A stretch of DNA of 64,000 nucleotides from contig NZ_CP014619.1 in the NCBI RefSeq assembly GCF_002074055.1, positions 2,294,001 through 2,358,000 of the forward strand. Reading direction: 5' to 3'. The position numbers were made by a program, and so were the translations under genes. The DNA is from Frondihabitans sp. 762G35. Its GTDB lineage: Bacteria > Actinomycetota > Actinomycetes > Actinomycetales > Microbacteriaceae. Under the pieces are notes generated by a model that ran no database searches, was not told the origin of the DNA, and saw nothing but the letters and a program-made list of their open reading frames with translations. Positions 31,670-39,949 of this stretch are shown piece after piece (within the stretch, counting starts at the first letter, position 1; the number at the start of each line of letters is the position of its first letter).

Positions 31670-33150
31670 CGCTCGACGCGGCCGTCCGACGCGCCGCCGA
31701 GGGCACCGACCGCCTCTTCGCGTCGCGAGCGGCCGAGCGGCACGCGCCGAGCGCCTCCTACGGCGTCTTCACCCCTTCGGGCCTCGTCCACACGGGGTCG
31801 ACGGGCGAGGTCGCCGGCCGAGCACCGACCGCCGACACCGTCTACCGCGTGGCGTCCTGCACCAAGAGCTTCACCGCGACCGCGCTGCTCGCCCTCCGCG
31901 ACCGGGGTGCCGTCTCCCTCGACGAGCCGGTCACCGCGTACGTGCCCGCGTTCGCCGACGTGGTCCTCCCGACCTTCGACTCCCCCGTGCCGACCCTGCG
32001 CATGCTCCTGACGATGTCCGCGGGCCTCCCCACCGACGACCCCTGGGGCGACCGGCAGGAGTCGCTCGGCGACGACGAGTTCGACGCCCTCCTGCGCCGC
32101 GGCCTCCGCTTCGACAGCGTTCCGGGAACGCGCTTCGCCTACTCGAACCTCGGCTACGCGCTTCTCGGCCGAGTCGTGACGGTCGCTTCCGGGCGCCCCT
32201 ACCGCGAGGTGGTGTCCGAGACCGTCCTCGCGCCCCTCGGCCTCGACTCGACGACGTTCGAGCGCCCCGCGTCGGCCGACGACCGCCTGGCCGTCGGGCA
32301 CCGACCGGTCGGCGACGGCTGGGAGCCGCTGCCCTTCTCCGGTCCCGGAGCGTTCTCGTCGATCGGCGGCCTCTTCAGCACCGTGCGCGATCTCGCTCGC
32401 TGGGCCGGCTACCTCGCGTCCGCGTTCTCCCCGCAGGAGGCCCGGGGTGACGCCCCAACCGAGATCCTCTCCCGCGCCTCCCGCCGCGAGCTGCAGCAGC
32501 TGTACCGCTCGGCGCCGCTGCTTCCCGGGGCGCCCACCGGCTACGGCTTCGGGCTCTTCGTCCACGACGACCCCGACCTGGGGCCGGTCGTGTCGCACTC
32601 GGGCGGCTACCCCGGGTTCTCCGCGCACATGCGCTGGCACACGGCGTCCGGTGTCGGCATCGTGGCGTTCGAGAACGCCACCGCGGCGCAGGTGGCGGTC
32701 CCGGCCGCTGCCACGCTGCACGGACTGCTTCTCGACGTGGGAGCGGCTCCGGCACCGCGGGTGTGGCCCGAGACGCTCGAGGCGCGCCTCCTGGTCGAAG
32801 CGGCCCTCCGGGGCGCGGACCTCCCGGAGGCGGCTGTCTCCGAGAACGTCGAGCTCGACGTCCCGTTCGTCCGGCGCCGCGCGGCGTGGGACGAGGTCGT
32901 CGCGGCCGTCGGCGGGCTGCTGGAGGCCCGCGATGCGGCGGCCGCACCGTCCGGCACCGTCGACCTCGATGCGACCGTCGACCGCGAGGCCTCCATCGAC
33001 CGCGAGGCCGGCGAGGAGTCCTCCGCGCCGTCGCACCTCGTCTGGCGGATGCCGGGGGCGCACGGGCGTCTCCGCGTGGAGGTCCGCCTCACTCCGGAGG
33101 CGCGGCCGCGGATCCAGACCCTCGTCGTCCGCGCCGAGAGCGGCGCCTGA
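31666..33150 (+). CDS. serine hydrolase (class C beta-lactamase-like)
   Basis: This 494-residue protein has the penicillin-binding/beta-lactamase fold: SCTK (Ser64-x-x-Lys67) in YRVASCTKSFTATALL, the Tyr-x-Asn motif YSN at 159-161, and an H-x-G third motif in VSHSGGYPGFSAH instead of K-T-G. This set is typical of esterase/peptidase-like members rather than true AmpC enzymes. There is no signal peptide, so it is probably cytoplasmic. A 110-residue C-terminal extension follows the domain. The GTG overlaps the photolyase stop. Confidence 0.88.
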   Translation: MTLDAAVRRAAEGTDRLFASRAAERHAPSASYGVFTPSGLVHTGSTGEVAGRAPTADTVYRVASCTKSFTATALLALRDRGAVSLDEPVTAYVPAFADVVLPTFDSPVPTLRMLLTMSAGLPTDDPWGDRQESLGDDEFDALLRRGLRFDSVPGTRFAYSNLGYALLGRVVTVASGRPYREVVSETVLAPLGLDSTTFERPASADDRLAVGHRPVGDGWEPLPFSGPGAFSSIGGLFSTVRDLARWAGYLASAFSPQEARGDAPTEILSRASRRELQQLYRSAPLLPGAPTGYGFGLFVHDDPDLGPVVSHSGGYPGFSAHMRWHTASGVGIVAFENATAAQVAVPAAATLHGLLLDVGAAPAPRVWPETLEARLLVEAALRGADLPEAAVSENVELDVPFVRRRAAWDEVVAAVGGLLEARDAAAAPSGTVDLDATVDREASIDREAGEESSAPSHLVWRMPGAHGRLRVEVRLTPEARPRIQTLVVRAESGA

Positions 33151-33171
33151 GGACCATCCCGTGCCGGGCCG

Positions 33172-34101
33172 TCAGCGCGACGGACGACCGCCGACGATCG
33201 TGTAGGCCAGGGCGGCCAGCTTCGTGCCCTTCCGCGCGGCGAGGGCGACGCTCGGGGACGACATCCACCCGCAGAGGAAGCCCGCCGCGAACGCGTCCCC
33301 GGCCCCGATCGGGTCGAGGAACCGGGTCGCGCTGGACGCCGCGTGGACGAGTTTGCCGCCGGCACGCGCGACGACGGCCGACCCGCCCGGCCGCGTGAGA
33401 GCGACGACGCCGAACCGCGGCTGCAGGGCCCGCACGATGTCGTCCGGGTCGTCGAGCCCGGTCAGGATCCGCCCCTCGTCGAGGTTCGGGAAGAAGAGGT
33501 CCGCGCCCTCGACGAGGTCGAGGAAGGCGTCGGGTCCGAACTCGGCGATGAACCCCGACGAGGCGGGGTCGATCGAGACGAGAGCCCCGGCCGCGCGGAC
33601 CCGGGAGACGAGCCGGCGGTAGGCCACGGGGCTCCTGCTGTGGACGATGCTGTAGCCCGTGAGATGGACGATCGCGGCGCCGACCACGAGGTCGTCCGTG
33701 ACGGTCCCGAGATCGAGGGCCGCGCTGGCGCCGCGGTCGGTGAGCATGGTCCGCGCGGCGCCGTCGACCTGGATGACGACCGTGCCGGTGTGGTCGTTCG
33801 GGCCGTAGCCGAGGCGGGGCGTGACGCCCGCGTTGACGAGGAGCTGGGAGTGCCGCTGCACGTCGGAGGAGCCGACGCGGCCGACGAAGTCGACCTCGAC
33901 GCCGAGCGACCCGAGCCAGGCGGCCGTGTTGGCCGCGGCGCCCCCCGCGCGGTGCTGGATCGTGGCTCCGGTGTCGGTGCCCGGCGTCGGCGCCTTCTCC
34001 GGGATCACGATGATGTCGTCGAGCACGTCGCCGACGACGACGACGCGGCCCGACCCCGGCGGGCGGGTCTGGTCAGGCGAGAGCGGAGTGGAACGGGACA
34101 T
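33172..34101 (-). CDS. PfkB-family carbohydrate kinase
   Basis: This 309-residue ribokinase-like enzyme has the N-terminal GRVVVVGDVLDDIIVIPEKA and the substrate-side GGAAANTAAWLGSLG. The ATP-site/anion-hole motif is LDPIGAGDAFAAGFLCGW, where the catalytic Asp of GAGD is intact. The substrate (a sugar or nucleoside) cannot be assigned. TAGTTG lies 6 nt before the ATG at 34101, favouring it over an ATG three codons upstream. It is convergent with the serine hydrolase. Confidence 0.9.
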   Translation of the reverse strand: MSRSTPLSPDQTRPPGSGRVVVVGDVLDDIIVIPEKAPTPGTDTGATIQHRAGGAAANTAAWLGSLGVEVDFVGRVGSSDVQRHSQLLVNAGVTPRLGYGPNDHTGTVVIQVDGAARTMLTDRGASAALDLGTVTDDLVVGAAIVHLTGYSIVHSRSPVAYRRLVSRVRAAGALVSIDPASSGFIAEFGPDAFLDLVEGADLFFPNLDEGRILTGLDDPDDIVRALQPRFGVVALTRPGGSAVVARAGGKLVHAASSATRFLDPIGAGDAFAAGFLCGWMSSPSVALAARKGTKLAALAYTIVGGRPSR

Positions 34102-34222
34102 GGGCGTCAACTAGCGCATCACGACTCGGGCGGGCTTTCCGGCCGCTCCGGCCAGAACCATCCCGGAAAGCAAGGAATCTTCACCCGCGCCTCACCCGCT
34201 GGCGGCGCACTAGCCTCGGATC

Positions 34223-34672
34223 ATGCCCGTGCACCACCGCGTCTCCCTCGTCCGCGACCTCGACCCGGTCACGCTCTACCGCCTCCTGCAGCTCCGCGTC
34301 GACGTCTTCGTCGTCGAACAGCGCGCCGCCTACGCCGAGCTGGACGGGCGCGACGTCGAGCCCGACGCGCGCCTCGCCTGGGTGGAGGACGACGGCGGGG
34401 AGATCCTGGCGACCCTGCGCATCCTGCGCGAGGGTCCCGACGGCGGCGAGCGCAGGATCGGGCGGGTCGCCACGCGCGCATCGGCCCGCGGTCACGGACA
34501 CGCGGCGACCCTCATGCGGCGAGCCGTCGACGACTGCGAAGGCCTCCCGATCCACCTCGACGCGCAGGCGCACCTGGAAGCGTGGTACGCCCGCTTCGGT
34601 TTCGTCCGCTCCGGCCCGGACTTCGTCGAGGACGAGATCCCCCACCTGCCCATGACTCGCCCCGCCGTCTGA
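34223..34672 (+). CDS. ElaA-type GNAT acetyltransferase
   Basis: This 149-residue GNAT protein resembles ElaA: LLQLRVDVFVVEQRAAYAEL near the start, the acetyl-CoA pyrophosphate loop RIGRVATRASARGHGHAATL (R/Q-x-x-G-x-G/A type) and the closing AQAHLEAWYARFGFVRSGPD. The acceptor substrate is unknown. TAGCCT lies 6 nt before the ATG. Monocistronic. Confidence 0.88.
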   Translation: MPVHHRVSLVRDLDPVTLYRLLQLRVDVFVVEQRAAYAELDGRDVEPDARLAWVEDDGGEILATLRILREGPDGGERRIGRVATRASARGHGHAATLMRRAVDDCEGLPIHLDAQAHLEAWYARFGFVRSGPDFVEDEIPHLPMTRPAV

Positions 34673-34770
34673 GCCGACGGGCAGCCGCCTCGGCGACGAG
34701 ATGTCCCGATTCCGAACGAGATGATTCGGTCCGCGCGGAAACGAGGCTCTCGCGCCCCTAGGATCAGGGC

Positions 34771-35334
34771 ATGGCACGCCGCGAAACACCGCCCCGGGAT
34801 CGCATCCTCGAGGCCGCCCACGCCGAGTTCGCCGAGCGCGGCCTGGCCGGCGCCCGCATCGACACCATCGCGAGGCAGGCGGAGGCCAGCAAAGAGCGCC
34901 TCTACGCGCACTTCCGCACGAAGACCGACCTCTTCGACGCCGCGATCGGCGCGAGCATCGACCGCTGGCTCGCCGCCGTGCCGTTCGACGCCTCGAACCT
35001 CCCGGAGTGGGCCTCGAAGCTCTACCTGCACTTCTCCCAGCATCCCGACGACGCGCGCCTCCTGCTCTGGGGTCAGATCGAGGGGATGACCCTCGCGAGC
35101 CCCGGCGTCGTCGACCACGAGCAGCTCGAGTGGCGTCGCGACGAGGTCAGGAAGGCGCAGGAGGCCGGGCACATCCCGTCCGAGTGGCGCGTCGACGAAC
35201 TCCTGACCCTCGCCTTCGGGCTCGTCCTGTCGTGGTTCGTGACACCGCAGACCACCAACCTCCACACGGACGACCCGGAGCGTCGCGCCCGGGTGGTGTA
35301 CGAGGCCGTCGAGAACATGCTCAGGGAACCCTGA
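34771..35334 (+). CDS. TetR-family regulator
   Basis: This 187-residue protein has the N-terminal TetR HTH at about 8-55 ([40 protein letters not shown]) and an all-helical ligand-binding domain. A TetR_C-like end ([12 protein letters not shown]) closes it. TAGGAT lies 6 nt before the ATG. It precedes the dienelactone hydrolase by 25 bp on the same strand, but that gene has its own -10 box, so regulation in cis is possible rather than shown. Confidence 0.88.
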   Translation: MARRETPPRDRILEAAHAEFAERGLAGARIDTIARQAEASKERLYAHFRTKTDLFDAAIGASIDRWLAAVPFDASNLPEWASKLYLHFSQHPDDARLLLWGQIEGMTLASPGVVDHEQLEWRRDEVRKAQEAGHIPSEWRVDELLTLAFGLVLSWFVTPQTTNLHTDDPERRARVVYEAVENMLREP

Positions 35335-35359
35335 GACGTTTCGGGAGTAGCGTCCAATC

Positions 35360-36154
35360 GTGACCATCGACGCCTCCACCCTGTCCCCCGAACTCCAGTC
35401 CGTCCTCGCCTCGGTTCCCGAGCGAGACACCCCGACCACTGCGGAGACCGTCCGCTTCGAAGGTCCGGGCACCGACCTGGAGGGATACCTCGCCGTCCCC
35501 GGCGACGCCACCGGCCCGCTCCCGGCCGTCCTCGTCTTCCACGACTGGTTCGGCATGGTCGACCACGTCAAGGTGCGCGCCGAGATGCTGGCGCGCCTCG
35601 GCTACGTGGCCCTCGCCGGCGACATCTACGGCGCCGACGTCCGCCCCGCGGACGGCGACGAGGCCGCCTCCCTCGCCGGCAGCTACTACGGCGACGTCGA
35701 GCTGTTCCGCGCCCGCGCCCTCGCCAACCTCGAGAAGCTCCGCGCCGACCCCCGCGTCGACTCGTCGCGCATCGCGGTCATGGGCTACTGCTTCGGCGGC
35801 TCCGGCGCCCTCGAGGTCGCCCGTTCCGGTGCCGACGTCGCCGGCGTCGTCGCCTTCCACGGCGGTCTCGGTACGGCCGCCCCGGCCGAGAAGGGCAAGG
35901 TCACCGCGCCGGTCCTCGTCCTCACGGGCGCCGACGACCCGATCGTGCCGCCGAGCGCCGTCGAGGCCTTCGAAGACGAGATGCGCGACGCCGGTGCACC
36001 CGACTGGCAGATCGTCACGTACAGCGGTGCCGTGCACGCCTTCGCCGTCCCCGAGGCCAACGCACCCGAGCAGGGTGCCGCGTTCCAGGAGACGGCGAAC
36101 CGTCGCTCCTGGCAGGCCATGCGCGACTTCCTCGACGAGGTCTTCGCCGCCTGA
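35360..36154 (+). CDS. dienelactone hydrolase family protein
   Basis: This 264-residue alpha/beta hydrolase has the nucleophilic cysteine motif MGYCFGGSGA (Cys144), the acid in LTGADDPIVPP (about 192-193) and the histidine in GAVHAFAVPEAN (His226), the Cys-Asp-His triad of DLH enzymes. The oxyanion region is VLVFHDWFGM. It is cytoplasmic. It may open lactone rings in aromatic breakdown, but no catabolic cluster surrounds it. TAGCGT lies 6 nt before the GTG start. A strong hairpin follows. Confidence 0.9.
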   Translation: MTIDASTLSPELQSVLASVPERDTPTTAETVRFEGPGTDLEGYLAVPGDATGPLPAVLVFHDWFGMVDHVKVRAEMLARLGYVALAGDIYGADVRPADGDEAASLAGSYYGDVELFRARALANLEKLRADPRVDSSRIAVMGYCFGGSGALEVARSGADVAGVVAFHGGLGTAAPAEKGKVTAPVLVLTGADDPIVPPSAVEAFEDEMRDAGAPDWQIVTYSGAVHAFAVPEANAPEQGAAFQETANRRSWQAMRDFLDEVFAA

Positions 36155-36171
36155 GCGACTCCCGCACAGCA

Positions 36172-36214
36172 CACGACGAAGCGCCCCGGATCCTGTCCGG
36201 GGCGCTTCGTCGTG
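36172..36214. terminator. bidirectional hairpin terminator
   Basis: A perfect 19-bp stem (CACGACGAAGCGCCCCGGA, 36172-36190, with 36196-36214) closes around a 5-nt loop between the convergent dienelactone hydrolase and ribH genes, followed by TCTTGTG on the plus strand. It is among the strongest hairpins in the window. Confidence 0.85.
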
Positions 36215-36229
36215 TCTTGTGCGGTCGCG

Positions 36230-36706
36230 CTACGCGGAGCGGAGGTCGCGCAGGAGCAGCGCGGTCGCGATGGCAGCGCCGGCCGCCTCCTCGCCCTTGT
36301 CCTCCTTCGACCCCGGCAATCCGGCCCGGTCGAGGCCCTGCTGCTCGTCGTCGAGGGTGAGCACGCCGAAGCCGACCGGCTTGCCCGTGTCGAGGGCGAC
36401 CCGCGTGAGGCCGGACGTGGCCGCATCGGAGACGAACTCGAAGTGCGGGGTGCCCCCGCGGATGACGACGCCGAGCGCCACCGCGGCGTCGGCGCCCGCG
36501 TCGAGGGCGGCCTTGGCGACGACCGGGAGCTCGAAGCTGCCGGGGACGCGGACGACGGTCGCCGTGGCTCCTGCCGCCTCGATCGTGCGCAGCGCGCCCT
36601 GGAGGAGGCCCTCGGCGATCTCGGTGTGCCAGGTGCCCGCGACCACGGCGACCCGGAGGCCCCGCCCGTCGAGGTCGGTCGTCGTGGGTGCGCCTTCTCC
36701 GCTCAT
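36230..36706 (-). CDS. ribH: 6,7-dimethyl-8-ribityllumazine synthase
   Basis: This 158-residue enzyme condenses dihydroxybutanone phosphate with the ribitylaminopyrimidine to give lumazine. Visible motifs are [57 protein letters not shown] (catalytic His-Phe-Glu region) and [19 protein letters not shown]. It is the last gene of the operon; its ATG overlaps the ribB stop (ATGA). The gene is followed by the strong hairpin at 36172-36214. Confidence 0.96.
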   Translation of the reverse strand: MSGEGAPTTTDLDGRGLRVAVVAGTWHTEIAEGLLQGALRTIEAAGATATVVRVPGSFELPVVAKAALDAGADAAVALGVVIRGGTPHFEFVSDAATSGLTRVALDTGKPVGFGVLTLDDEQQGLDRAGLPGSKEDKGEEAAGAAIATALLLRDLRSA

Positions 36707-37365
36707 GCGGTGACTCCTTCTGCTGTGGGAATGCGGTCGTGATCGGTGAGCCACGCGATGAGGTCGCCGATGGTGATGACGGGGACGCCCTCGCGGGCCC
36801 CGAGCTCGAGGAGAGCCGGGAAGCGCATCATCTCGCCGTCGTCGCCGACGATCTCGCTGATGGCGGCGACGGGCCGGAGTCCCGCGGCGATCATGAGGTC
36901 GACGGCCGCCTCGGTGTGCCCGGGCCGCTGGCGGACGCCGCCCGCGAGGGCGCGCAGCGGCAGGATGTGGCCGGGTCGGTGCAGGTCGTCGCGCACCGAC
37001 GCCGCATCGGCGAGGACGTTGAGCGTGTGCGCCCGGTCGTGCGCGCTGATGCCCGTCGTGACGCCCGCGGCCGCGTCGACCGTGACCGTGTAGGCGGTGC
37101 CCCGCGCGTCTTCGTTGCGGGCCACCATCGGCGGCAGGTCGAGCCGGTCGGCGATCTCCGCGGTGACGGGCGCGCAGATGAGGCCGGAGGACTTCCGGAC
37201 CATCCAGGCCATCCACTCCTGCGTCGCGAGTTCGCCGGAGAGGATGATGTCGCCCTCGTTCTCGCGGGACTCGTCGTCGGCCACGATGACCGGGCGACCG
37301 ACGCGGAGGTGGTCGAGGACGGTCTCGACGGTGTTCAGGCCGTCGCCGGCGAGCGGTGCGGGCAT
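36703..37365 (-). CDS. ribB: 3,4-dihydroxy-2-butanone-4-phosphate synthase
   Basis: This 220-residue RibB domain makes the four-carbon riboflavin precursor from ribulose 5-phosphate. The metal/acid loop is [20 protein letters not shown], followed by [27 protein letters not shown] and [15 protein letters not shown] with HTEAAVDL. There is no GTP cyclohydrolase II domain, whereas many actinobacteria have a fused RibBA; ribA must therefore lie elsewhere. Start and stop overlap neighbours (TGATG with ribE, ATGA with ribH). Confidence 0.94.
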   Translation of the reverse strand: MPAPLAGDGLNTVETVLDHLRVGRPVIVADDESRENEGDIILSGELATQEWMAWMVRKSSGLICAPVTAEIADRLDLPPMVARNEDARGTAYTVTVDAAAGVTTGISAHDRAHTLNVLADAASVRDDLHRPGHILPLRALAGGVRQRPGHTEAAVDLMIAAGLRPVAAISEIVGDDGEMMRFPALLELGAREGVPVITIGDLIAWLTDHDRIPTAEGVTA

Positions 37366-38021
37366 CAGAGGTCGACCGTCGTGAGCGGCGAGTCGTCGAG
37401 CGCCGTGGTCGCGATCTCGTCGAGGCGGAGCATGCGGCGGACATGTCGGGCGAGGACGTCGGTCTCGACGTTGACGCGGTCGCCCGGCTCCTTCACGCCG
37501 AGGGTCGTGGCCGACAGCGTCTCGGGGATGAGCGAGACCTCGAACCAGGCCTCCGCGGCTCCTGCCTCGCTGATGTCGCTGACGGTGAGGCTCACACCCT
37601 CCAGGGTGATGGAGCCCTTGTCGACGAGGAGGGGCGAGAGCTCGGCCGGGAGGCTGAACCGCAGCCGGCGCCAGGCGTCGCCCGGTTCGACGGAGAGGAG
37701 CGTCGCCGTGCCGTCGACGTGCCCCTGCACGATGTGGCCGCCCAGCCGGTCGCCGACGCGGGCGGCACGCTCGAGGTTCACCGGGGATCCGGCGGCGAGA
37801 TCGCCGATCGTGCTCATGTCGAGGGTCTGCTTCATGACGTCGGCGGTGAAGCCCTCGTGGGTGCTCTCGACCACCGTGAGGCAGACGCCGCTGACCGCGA
37901 TGGAGTCGCCGTGACGGACGTCCTCTACGACCTTCGGGCCGCGGACGGTCAGACGGACGGAGTCGCCCTGATCGACGAGGCGCGTGACCTCGCCTCGCTC
38001 TTCGATGATTCCCGTGAACAC
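37365..38021 (-). CDS. ribE: riboflavin synthase, alpha-type
   Basis: This 218-residue enzyme has the two internally repeated lumazine-binding barrels: [20 protein letters not shown] with [14 protein letters not shown], and [16 protein letters not shown] with [14 protein letters not shown]. It dismutates lumazine to riboflavin. GGAGAG lies 5 nt before the GTG at 38021, which gives the usual start (V-FTGIIEE); a GTG two codons upstream is possible. It is the first gene of the rib operon, about 90 bp after the FMN riboswitch. Confidence 0.95.
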   Translation of the reverse strand: MFTGIIEERGEVTRLVDQGDSVRLTVRGPKVVEDVRHGDSIAVSGVCLTVVESTHEGFTADVMKQTLDMSTIGDLAAGSPVNLERAARVGDRLGGHIVQGHVDGTATLLSVEPGDAWRRLRFSLPAELSPLLVDKGSITLEGVSLTVSDISEAGAAEAWFEVSLIPETLSATTLGVKEPGDRVNVETDVLARHVRRMLRLDEIATTALDDSPLTTVDL

Positions 38022-38108
38022 GTGCACTCTCCGGTCTCTTGGTCAGAGCTCCGGGAAAGGTCGGCCGTCGGCCGCCGCCCGCGCCGGAGGGAAACCGGTA
38101 CGCGGGCA

Positions 38109-38255
38109 CGCGCCTCCTCCTATCCGGACTCTCACCGTCGGTACTGGAATCACACCAGTTCAACCGCACGGTGCCTCGGGGCCGGAGCCTCGGTGAGCGT
38201 CGTGCGGGTCGCGGACTATACCGCCGGTTCAGATTTTCACTGACCCCGGAGCGCG
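38109..38255 (-). promoter_or_regulatory. FMN riboswitch (RFN element)
   Basis: On the minus strand the conserved RFN blocks appear in order: CCGGGGTCAGTGAAAATCTG, ACCGGCGGTATAGTCCGCGA, a variable stem, CTGGTGTGATTCCAGTACCG, ACGGTGAGAGTCCGGATAGG and AGGAGG. The ends pair as CGCGCTCC with GGAGGCGCG (P1). It should switch off ribE-ribB-ribH when FMN is plentiful. GGCCGACGGCC between element and gene may take part in masking the ribosome-binding site or terminating transcription; this is inference. Confidence 0.95.
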
Positions 38256-38266
38256 TTGCTGAGATC

Positions 38267-38272
38267 ACGGTA
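38267..38272 (-). promoter_or_regulatory. -10 box for the rib operon
   Basis: TACCGT on the minus strand ends about 11 nt before the first paired base of the riboswitch, giving a start near 38260, as expected for an RFN leader. Confidence 0.5.
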
Positions 38273-38331
38273 GCACCGCCGTGTTTCGGTTTCCTCACGC
38301 GCGGACCTGGCCGACGGGGGCCTCGGGGGGA

Positions 38332-39018
38332 TCAGGCGACGACGATCCCGAGCTGGGCCGCCAGGAGCGGCGCGAGCAGGGCGAGCTGGCCGTCGTCGAC
38401 GACGACACCGCGGAGCCCCTCGAGCCCCGTCACCGCGTCGAACGACGACGAGCGGAGGTCGACGTCGACGAGATCGGCGCGCGTGACGTCGAGGGTGCCG
38501 ATGCGGCAGTCGCGGAGGGCGACCCGATCCGCCCGGACACCGCCGAGGTCGAGCTCACCGATCGAGCAGCCCTCGATGACGACGTCGGTCAACTGCGACT
38601 CGCGCAGGTTCAGGTAGTCGATCTTGCCGCCCGAGATCTCCACCTGCTCGAGCTCCGCGTCGAACAGTTCCGCGGAACCCCAGCGGGGCCGCTCGATCCG
38701 CACGGCGCGCCAGGTGGTCCGCGGCGCGGCGAGGGCAGGAGCGAAGGAGTCGAGGACGACGGTGTCGATGAACCGCGACCCCCGGAACCGCGTGCCGCCG
38801 AGCTGCAGGCCCCGGAGGACGCACTCGGTGAAGCTCGACCCCTCGAGGTCGCGGTCGCTGAGGTCGAGGCCGTCGAACGACTCGGCGTCGTGGGACTCGC
38901 GGTCGAGGAGTCGATCGGCGTCGCCCGGACGGACGTCCTGCGGATCGACGGCGTCGAGACGCGGTGCCTGGAGGGTGGTCGTCCGCTTCCGGCCGGACGT
39001 GCGCTTCGTGACTGCCAT
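38332..39018 (-). CDS. pentapeptide-repeat protein
   Basis: This 228-residue protein is built of A(D/N)LxX-type pentapeptides forming a right-handed beta helix: DGLDLSDRDLEGSSFTECVL, RGSRFIDTVVLDS and LRESQLTDVVIEGCSIGELD are examples. A basic N-terminus (KRTSGRKRTTTLQ) precedes it. Pentapeptide proteins can mimic DNA or act as scaffolds; no specific role is indicated. The ATG lies 6 nt after a TACCGT box that overlaps the divergent promoter of the next gene. Confidence 0.85.
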   Translation of the reverse strand: MAVTKRTSGRKRTTTLQAPRLDAVDPQDVRPGDADRLLDRESHDAESFDGLDLSDRDLEGSSFTECVLRGLQLGGTRFRGSRFIDTVVLDSFAPALAAPRTTWRAVRIERPRWGSAELFDAELEQVEISGGKIDYLNLRESQLTDVVIEGCSIGELDLGGVRADRVALRDCRIGTLDVTRADLVDVDLRSSSFDAVTGLEGLRGVVVDDGQLALLAPLLAAQLGIVVA

Positions 39019-39024
39019 GGGTGA

Positions 39025-39034
39025 ACGGTACCGT
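39025..39034. promoter_or_regulatory. palindromic divergent promoter
   Basis: The 10-bp palindrome ACGGTACCGT contains a TACCGT -10 box on each strand (39030-39025 minus, 39029-39034 plus), overlapping by two bases. Each box is exactly 6 nt from the ATG on its own side (39018 and 39041), so both genes should give leaderless messages and RNA polymerase cannot occupy both at once. Confidence 0.75.
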
Positions 39035-39040
39035 CGATGC

Positions 39041-39913
39041 ATGACCGTCCCCGTGCTCCTCGTCCTCGTCCATGACGCCTCCGGCGTCGTCTCCGTCGAG
39101 CGTCGCGATCCCCGGGCGCCGCAGGTCTCGATCCTCGACCTCGGCGTGACGCGCGGCGACGGGATCTTCGAGAGCATCGGGGTCGTCGACGGTCGCCCAC
39201 AGGCGCTGGAGCCGCACCTGACGCGCCTCGCCCGCTCCGCCGCGATGCTCGACCTGCCCGAACCCGACCGCGACGTCTGGCGGGCGGCCGTCCTGCAGAG
39301 CATCGATCTCGCCGGAGACGAGACCGCGGGGCGGGAGCTCCTGGCGAAGCTGGTCCTGACCCGCGGGATCGAGGGGGGCGACGCTCCCACCGGCTGGGTG
39401 TACCTCTACGACGCGGGAGCGTACGACTCCGAGCGCGAGGGCGGCATCCGCGTCGTGACGCTCGACCGCGGCTACCGCAGCGACGTCGCGCAGACCTCCC
39501 CGTGGCTCCTGGCCGGTGCCAAGACCCTGTCGTACGCCGTCAACAAGGCCGCCCTCCGCGAGGCGGCCCGCCGGGGCGCCGACGACGTCGTGTTCGTCAG
39601 CACCGACGGCATCGTGCTCGAGGGCCCGAACTCCTCGGTGATCGCCCTGATCGACGGCGTCCACGTGACGACCCCGCCCGAACTCGGAGTGCTCGAGGGC
39701 ACCACGCAGCACGCGTTCTTCGCCGACGTCGAGGCCCACGGCGGGAAGACCGCCTACCGCCCCCTCACCGTCGACGAACTCCGCTCGGCCGACGCCCTCT
39801 GGCTCGCCTCCAGCGGGCGTCAGATCGCGCCCGTCACGAGCCTCGACGGCGTGGACGTCGCGCAGGATGCCCGGCTCACCGGCCCCGCCCTCGCGAGTCT
39901 CCTGGCCCGCTGA
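39041..39913 (+). CDS. class IV aminotransferase (aminodeoxychorismate lyase-like)
   Basis: This 290-residue PLP enzyme of fold type IV has the N-terminal VSILDLGVTRGDGIFESIGV, the PLP lysine in LLAGAKTLSYAVNKAALREA, and the cofactor-binding DDVVFVSTDGIVLEGPNSSV and GTTQHAFFADVEA. It most resembles PabC (4-amino-4-deoxychorismate lyase, folate synthesis); branched-chain or D-amino acid aminotransferase activity is the alternative. No other folate genes are near. The start is fixed by the TACCGT box. Confidence 0.85.
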   Translation: MTVPVLLVLVHDASGVVSVERRDPRAPQVSILDLGVTRGDGIFESIGVVDGRPQALEPHLTRLARSAAMLDLPEPDRDVWRAAVLQSIDLAGDETAGRELLAKLVLTRGIEGGDAPTGWVYLYDAGAYDSEREGGIRVVTLDRGYRSDVAQTSPWLLAGAKTLSYAVNKAALREAARRGADDVVFVSTDGIVLEGPNSSVIALIDGVHVTTPPELGVLEGTTQHAFFADVEAHGGKTAYRPLTVDELRSADALWLASSGRQIAPVTSLDGVDVAQDARLTGPALASLLAR

Positions 39914-39949
39914 CGCCGTCCCCCGCTCCCCCGCCCGCGGGCCGGGGCG

